Assembly (NCBI GenBank): GCA_016858145.1
Contig: JAEHOE010000062.1
Coordinates: forward strand, 310,001 to 374,000
Reading direction: 5' to 3'
Length of the DNA: 64,000 bases
From: Edaphochlamys debaryana
Taxonomy: Eukaryota > Chlorophyta > Chlorophyceae > Chlamydomonadales
A model generated the notes under the pieces. The model was given only the letters and a program-made list of their open reading frames with translations, did not search any database and was not told where the DNA came from. Position numbers and translations under genes: made by a program. Positions 58,386 to 64,000 of this stretch are shown one piece after another. Each line of letters begins with the position of its first letter. Position 1 is the stretch's first letter.

Positions 58386-58904
58386 CGGGCGCGAGACACG
58401 CCCTACGCTGAAGAGCTAGCTGTGTTAGCGTAATTCGGCAACGCAGGGATTAAGTCAACTGTGTGGAATTTTGTGGCGGCGACCTGTGCGTGGTGTGCAG
58501 ACAGCAGGCTGATTGTGCGACTACGATACAAAGAAGACAGACTACAAATGAGACGAAGGAGTGCTGTCACAGAAACGCGTGTATGGGGCCCATACCACGG
58601 CACGTCCTGGCACGTCCGCCGGCCCCCCCCCCGGCCGTACACGGCGCGTGCTGGCACGCCTCCGTTCCCCCCCGCCCCCCCCCCGCCCCCCCAGGGCCCC
58701 CGCTTGTGCTGGTGCGCGCACGGCTCGTGCCACCCAGACATCAATCCCCAGGGAGAAAGCCACAAGATCATGCTTGGCAGGAACCGGGTGACGTCAGGCG
58801 CCGCTGGCATTCTCGGGTTGGGGCTCGGCATGGTATTTGGCGGGCAGCACTCTCCTTGAAGAAAGGAATCAAGGGTTACACCGAGCCGTGTCAGAGAGCA
58901 GCGG
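58386..58904. other. Intergenic between SUA5 and the dispersed repeat
   Basis: SUA5 5' region. Contains C-runs at 58624-58700 and no gene. Shared promoter sequences for the divergent pair may lie here and in the repeat that follows. Confidence 0.5.
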
Positions 58905-59434
58905 TATATCTTGGGCCCGGGGGCAGCGCCGAGTCCGACGAAGTTTGAGATGGACATGTATGTATGTGCGGCACCGCAGACTGACGCGCGCGCAAGCACC
59001 CCTCCTTGGCAATGGCGTTGTCAAGTGCATCGCTGCACAGTGCGCCAGCGTGACGCGCGGTTCGTAATTCCCACTCTCCAAACTCACGCACGCACCGCGG
59101 CACGATGCTTGGACCTCCTCGAAAAAACGCGCGGCGCGGGCCAAAGGTTTCGCCGCCTGGTACCGATGCAATCAATTGACGCTCCTTAGCCCGACGCGAC
59201 CGTGCGAACCTTGGCGCACGCACCGCAGTGCGACTTTCCTGAGGTATCAACCCAGGTGGATGCGCATCAGTCGCGGCTGTGCTTCGTGCACTTGCTTGCT
59301 TGCGCTGTGTGCCGCCCCATCCCTCATTTGCGTCGGACTCGCAGGCGCAGGCCACAAGGCCAAACCGCGGCCGCTGGGTTGTTTGGGAAGGACCAAAGCC
59401 TCCGTCTCCACGACTTTACTCCCTTGCGCTGCTG
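58905..59434 (+). repeat. ~550-bp dispersed repeat, copy upstream of chromate transporter
   Basis: Second copy of 51745-52309 in the same orientation. It ends 43 nt before the chromate transporter ATG, so it must include the 5' UTR and core promoter of that gene unless an unseen upstream exon exists. Confidence 0.9.
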
Positions 59435-59477
59435 CATACAATACCAGTTGACCGTGTGGAGCAACGCAGCTTATAAG

Positions 59478-62400
59478 ATGGGCGCGGAGCGGCCCAACTC
59501 CGCCGAGGAAAGCCCGAATGCCGCGGCCGGCACGTCCTCTTCGGGGACACTGGAGCTCTCGAATGTAAAAGCAGACGTTGAAGCGGACGCCGTTGCGGAC
59601 GTGGCAGCCAAGGCGACGCCGGATGGCAATGCGGACGCAAATGCGCCGGCAATCGTGGTTGCTTCTGAGTCCCCCGACAAGGTGCGGGCAGCTAACATCG
59701 GTCGCAGAGAGTCGCGCCAAAGACGGGGCGTATGGGTTAGTTCGAGAGTTAGCGTCTGGCGCCTCCGTGCCACCCACGCCTCTCACTTCTTCCCGCGTTT
59801 CGGGCCCGGGTCGCTCAGGGGGAGGCCGCCGATGAGGCACAGTACGCCAGCGTCAGCTACATGGACATCCTGAAGCACTGGAGCTTGATGGGCTACATTG
59901 GCTTTGGCGGTGAGCGGGAGGAAGCACCAGGGTTTGAGCATGGCCTGGCCCGTCCTGGCGCGGCACGCGGGCCACGTCCGACGTGGCACGCGCCCGTTGA
60001 CCCCGGTCAACGTGCCGGGGTGGGGGTGGGCGGGCGGGGGCGTCGTGAGGGCTGTAGCTTGCAGGAAGCGTTCCAAGGTTTGAAGCTCAGTGTAACGGTG
60101 CACCCGGGTGCACTGCGGGTTGCCTAGGCCCAAGGCTAGGTACCACGGCCCAAGCCCCGGCAGCGCTGACCCTCTCCTCAACCGCCCCGCCTCTGCCTCC
60201 CGCTCCCCCTCACTCCTACCCCCACAGGTCCGGCAGCCCACATCGGTGAGGCACCAACCGGAGCCCCTTGGGCACGGGGCTGAGCGGGGGCCTTGGCCGG
60301 GAGCCTCAGGGGCCCAGGCAATACCCTCAGCCTCATCCAAGCTGGACCAGTCGCTTACGATGCTGGGCCGGAACTCTACGTCGGATACGGGCTTCTGAGG
60401 TGTACACAGAGTTTAGCATCGATGCTGGACCGAGGCCTATTGTAGGAAGCCTCGGTGCGGTCGGGTGCGACTGGTCGGCGGCTCCCCTCACCACCTATCT
60501 CCCCCGCTCGTGCGCTCCCCTCCCCCTGCAGGCATGTTTCAGCGGTACTTCGTCGAGCGGTACAAGTGGATGTCTCTGCAGGTACGCCAGTGTACGGCAG
60601 CGTACTGCAGCGAGCTGGGCCTGTGCCACGCATGTCGGTCGCGGCATCCGATGGGCCCACATCCTGGACCGTACCGCACCAAAAACCAACCCAAACCAAC
60701 CCCACCCCGCCCCAGGTTTTCACGGAGCTGTTCTCTCTGGGTCAGTGCCTTCCAGGGCCCACGTCTACCCAAGTGTCCTTCGCTATCGGAACCGTCAAGC
60801 GGGGCTTCCTAGGTGAGCAGTAGCGGCAAGGAGTTAGCATGGGGGTTCGAGAACAAGCGTTGGGGCGCCGTCAGGGGCGTGGGTGTTGCGCCCGCAGTGC
60901 CGGTGCTGTCGAGTGGGAATTGTCTGACCTACCGGCAGCCTGTGTGGCGGGAGCCACGTGATCACCGTACAGTGGCGAGCGTGTGCGGTTTGCCCTGGGT
61001 CCCCGTCCAGTGGTGTCGTACACTCGTCGTACGGTCGTAAACGTACGTCATAACACACGCGCCGTTCCCCGTTGTTCCCCGCAGGTGGCATGCTGTCGGG
61101 TGCCCTGTTCCAATACCCGGGGGCGGTCATCATGACGGTGGTCGGGGCGGGCGCGGCCAAGTGAGTCCCCTGATCTGGATCTGGATCTGGATCTAGATCT
61201 GGGTTGGGCAGGGATGAGTGGACGGAAGGATCCCGGGCAATGAGGGATCTTATGACTCTGTGGCTCTGGTTGAGGTTGGTGTGCCGGCTGGATAGAAACG
61301 GAACTGGCTCTGACTCCCATACGTACATGCCTGGTCCTGCTGATGCTACCGACGGTCGTGGTCGGCGCGGGGGCAGCGAAGGGATTCCCTGGAGTCTGGA
61401 CCTGTTGCATGCAGAAGGGGGCAGGAGCCATGACGCCACCCTGCCCCTTCCTGTGCGGCTTGCGGCCCCGAGCGGTAAGCCAGTGCAAGGGCTGCTGTCT
61501 CCCGGGGCGCACGTCAACACCACGCCACCCTGCCCCCAACCCCGCAGGTGGCTCACCGACCCCCCCGGCTGGCTGGCGGGCATCGTGGCCGGTCTGTCGG
61601 CCGTGGGAGTGGCCATGGTGGCGTCCGCGGCCAAGGGACTGCTCATGAAGCTGTGCAACACCAACGTGCGTGCGGGAGGGGCGGGGGAAAAGGGGGGAAC
61701 AGCGCGTGTGTGTATGCACGGCATGGCGGGGGGAACGCGTGGGGGGGCAGGCCGCAAGGGAACTGCCCGAGCGTGGAGCCCCTACGCAACGCACCCGACC
61801 GCACGACCGGAGGTTCTCAACGCTCTTTTCCCTCCCGCGAGGGTGGAGACGAGGGATGGGAGGGAACTGCCCCTGAGCGTGGAGCTCCTCCTTAACATGG
61901 CCGCCCCTCTCCTTCCCCGCCTTTTCTACCTTTTCTCACAGGTCACTGCCATCGTGGGCACCCTGGCCGCCGGCGCCGCCATCTACTGGGTGGAGCCCTG
62001 GCTCTACCCGCTGCTCATCGTGCTGGGCTTCATCGTGACCAACATCACGGACCGCAAGCTGGACAAGCGCCTGTCGGTGCGTGCTGCGTGCTGCGTGGTG
62101 TGGTGTGCGACAGAGCGTGTGTGACGAGGCGTGCTGCGCGTGCTGTGCCCAACCCCTAGTGGGGAAGGTCTCTGGGCCCGGTGTTGGGGCCAGCGCGACA
62201 GTGTCTGAGGGGAGGTGGGGAGGTGTGCGTGGGCAAGGGGCGTGGCGGGGTACTAACGCGTGGGTCTCACTGGTGCCCGGCCCGAGGCCCCGAGCCCGTC
62301 CACCTTCCCTCTCTCAACAATAACAACGGCCCACCCCACCCCACCCCACCCCACCGCAGGGCGGAGACGGCGGCGTGGAGTCCCTCGGGCTGGGCATGGT

Positions 62401-64000
62401 GGCGGGAGGCATCGTCATCGCTGTGTGGCTCGTCGTAAGTTCGAGACTGGGTTTCCTTTCGGCAGTCAAAAGGCACACAGCGCGGGATCTGATTCCCTGC
62501 TGGGAATCCACATGTGTACCTTGAAACTTGCTGCAAAAGCCATACCCTCCTTGCCTGCGTGTACTGACCGATTACCATATTGTTGGTTGCTCAGGTCCTG
62601 GCGGTCGTCCTGGCGCTCGCACGCACCGTCTACAAGGACGGCGACGGGCCGCTCAACTGGTTCGAGGTCTTCTTCCGAACGGGCTCCATCATCTACGGAG
62701 GCGGTCAGGTGGGGTCTGGGTGTGGGTGAGGGGGCTGCCGGGTTGGCTGTGGGAGCGGACGGCGGCTGAGTTATTGCTGTACCGTAGCGGCATGGACTAC
62801 CGGTACTTGTCATCTCATCAACACGCAAGCCGAACCCCCAATAACCCCGGCCTCCCCCTCCCCCTCCCCCTCAGGTGGTGCTGCCCATGCTGCTGTCCGA
62901 CGTGGTCACCACCTACCCCAACGGCACCACCACGGAGGACTCGTGGGTCACCAAGGAGCAGTTCTTCGCGGGCCTGGGGGCGGTGCAGGTGGGTTTGATT
63001 TCGTGTGGTTGTGGGGTGGGTTGGAGCTGTTCGGTTGGGGGAAGAGGGGTGCAACGGAGCTCCGCCCGGGCCAGGGGCGGTACAGCTACCGCTGGGGTGT
63101 CAGGGGAGACGAGGGGGGCATTGGTTGGTTGGGGCTGGTTGGGTTTCGGGCCCTTGCTGAAACCCAAGCGTACCGATGTCCTGCATGCCGCTCGGCCCTT
63201 TCCCTTCCAGGCGCTGCCGGGGCCTCTCTTCAACTTCTCGTCCTACCTCGGCTGCATCATTGCCATCAAGGTGCGTTGAGGACCAGGCTCGCGCGCAATG
63301 TTCGGCTACAAGTAACTAACTGTGTGCAGCTCAGCTGCCCGCGCTAGTTTAGTGCTCAGAGCTGAGCTTCGCGCTGAACTGTATCCTCCGTACGTGACCA
63401 GCCAGTGGGGACTTCAGCGTACGGCCTGAACCAGTCACTTGTTGTCAGCCGTTGTCACGTTAATGATTTCCTTTTTTACCCCTGTCCCCCGCAGTGGGGC
63501 TACCCCTTCATCCTGGGTGCCGTACTGGCCTGGTTCGGCCTCTTCTCCCCCGGCGTCATGCTCATCTTCGGAGTGCTGCCGTACTGGAAGAAGTTCCGCA
63601 CGTGGCAGGTGCGTCATACGGCAGATTGCTGCGCCAGTACGACAGTCTGGGTTTGGGTTAGGGTTTGAGACGCCTGACCCGCTGCTTTGTGTTACACGCT
63701 CGCGACCCCCCCCCCTTGCTCCTTAGCTCTCTCCGGTCCCTTCGCCACCTGTCCCCGCCTACTAACCCCCGAAAATCTTGCCCATTACCCAACACCTCTT
63801 CAGTTGTACCGCCGCGGCCTGACGGGCATGAACGCCGTGGGTGTGGGCCTCATTCTGGCATCGGTATTCTCCATGACGGTCGACGTCTACCAAATCAGCC
63901 CGTTCCCAACCGCCTCGTTAGTCATCGGCCTCTTCGCCTTCACGGCAGTGGACGAGCTCCACATCTTCGAGCCGTTCGTTGTCATCGGCGGCGCTCTGCT
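59478..64000 (+). CDS. Chromate transporter (CHR family), 3' end outside window
   Basis: Fourteen exons are seen, about 487 aa, phases consistent: 59478-59681, 59819-59909, 60228-60245, 60532-60581, 60716-60812, 61085-61160, 61548-61665, 61942-62076, 62360-62434, 62595-62708, 62875-62988, 63211-63270, 63495-63608, 63804 onward. The membrane carrier exports chromate in bacteria; in algae the substrate may be sulfate-like oxyanions. It is a two-domain (long-chain) form. The N half has LMGYIGFGGPAAHIGMF and LGQCLPGPTSTQVSFAIGT; the C half has GGGQVVLPML and QALPGPLFNFSSYLGCI, with many hydrophobic segments (e.g. GIVAGLSAVGVAMVASAA). The N-terminus is a hydrophilic Ala/Asp-rich tail. Exon 3 is only 18 nt (GPAAHI). 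The start ATG (ataagATGG) lies just after the dispersed repeat. Confidence 0.93.

Noticed and set aside
61168..61202. ggatct microsatellite in a transporter intron
   Set aside because: Simple repeat of a few units, with no sign of function.

Overview
The window is nuclear DNA from a GC-rich, intron-dense green alga, most likely of the Chlamydomonas/Volvox group (Volvocales). The evidence is very high GC at third codon positions, many short exons with GT..AG introns, Ala/Gly/Pro/Ser-rich low-complexity protein segments, and TGTAA poly(A) signals downstream of several stops. The species cannot be named from this sequence. No organellar, bacterial or viral gene was found. Gene models were built by hand from splice sites, reading phase and family motifs.

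Layout. 2.0-5.2 kb: patatin-like lipid acyl hydrolase (minus). 5.7-6.3 kb: 5' fragment of a glyoxalase/VOC gene (plus). 8.4-12.9 kb: secreted HYR-repeat protein (plus) with a clear TATA box. 14.9-15.7 kb: broken patatin fragments (minus). 16.2-19.7 kb: intact double-VOC gene (plus). 22.6-23.2 kb: small Cys-rich protein (minus). 26.0-30.3 kb: F-box/leucine-rich protein (plus). 30.7-32.0 kb: unrecognised multi-exon gene with an in-frame TGA (minus). 34.0-36.1 kb: START/polyketide-cyclase-like lipid-binding protein (minus). 37.6-46.3 kb: very large USP10-type ubiquitin protease (minus). 47.5-55.0 kb: membrane-anchored acid lipase with 19 exons (plus). 56.8-58.4 kb: single-exon SUA5/YrdC tRNA-modification enzyme (minus). 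59.5 kb to the window end: chromate transporter, running off the edge (plus).

The most notable structure is a direct segmental duplication of a divergent patatin/VOC gene pair. The left copy keeps patatin and has lost most of the VOC gene. The right copy keeps the VOC gene and has lost patatin. The HYR gene lies between the two copies. Other recent duplications are two near-identical HYR exons, a ~550-bp repeat found both in a lipase intron and directly upstream of the chromate transporter, a ~72-bp repeat shared by introns of the HYR and lipase genes, and three copies of the lipase stop-codon segment. Four introns appear to use GC instead of GT donors; one is fixed by the conserved DAQ|EFF motif of the ubiquitin protease.

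The genes do not form a pathway. They are ordinary single nuclear genes, several arranged head to head (patatin/VOC, USP10/lipase, SUA5/chromate transporter), so shared promoter regions are likely. About a third of the window is intergenic sequence with repeats and no gene I can support.
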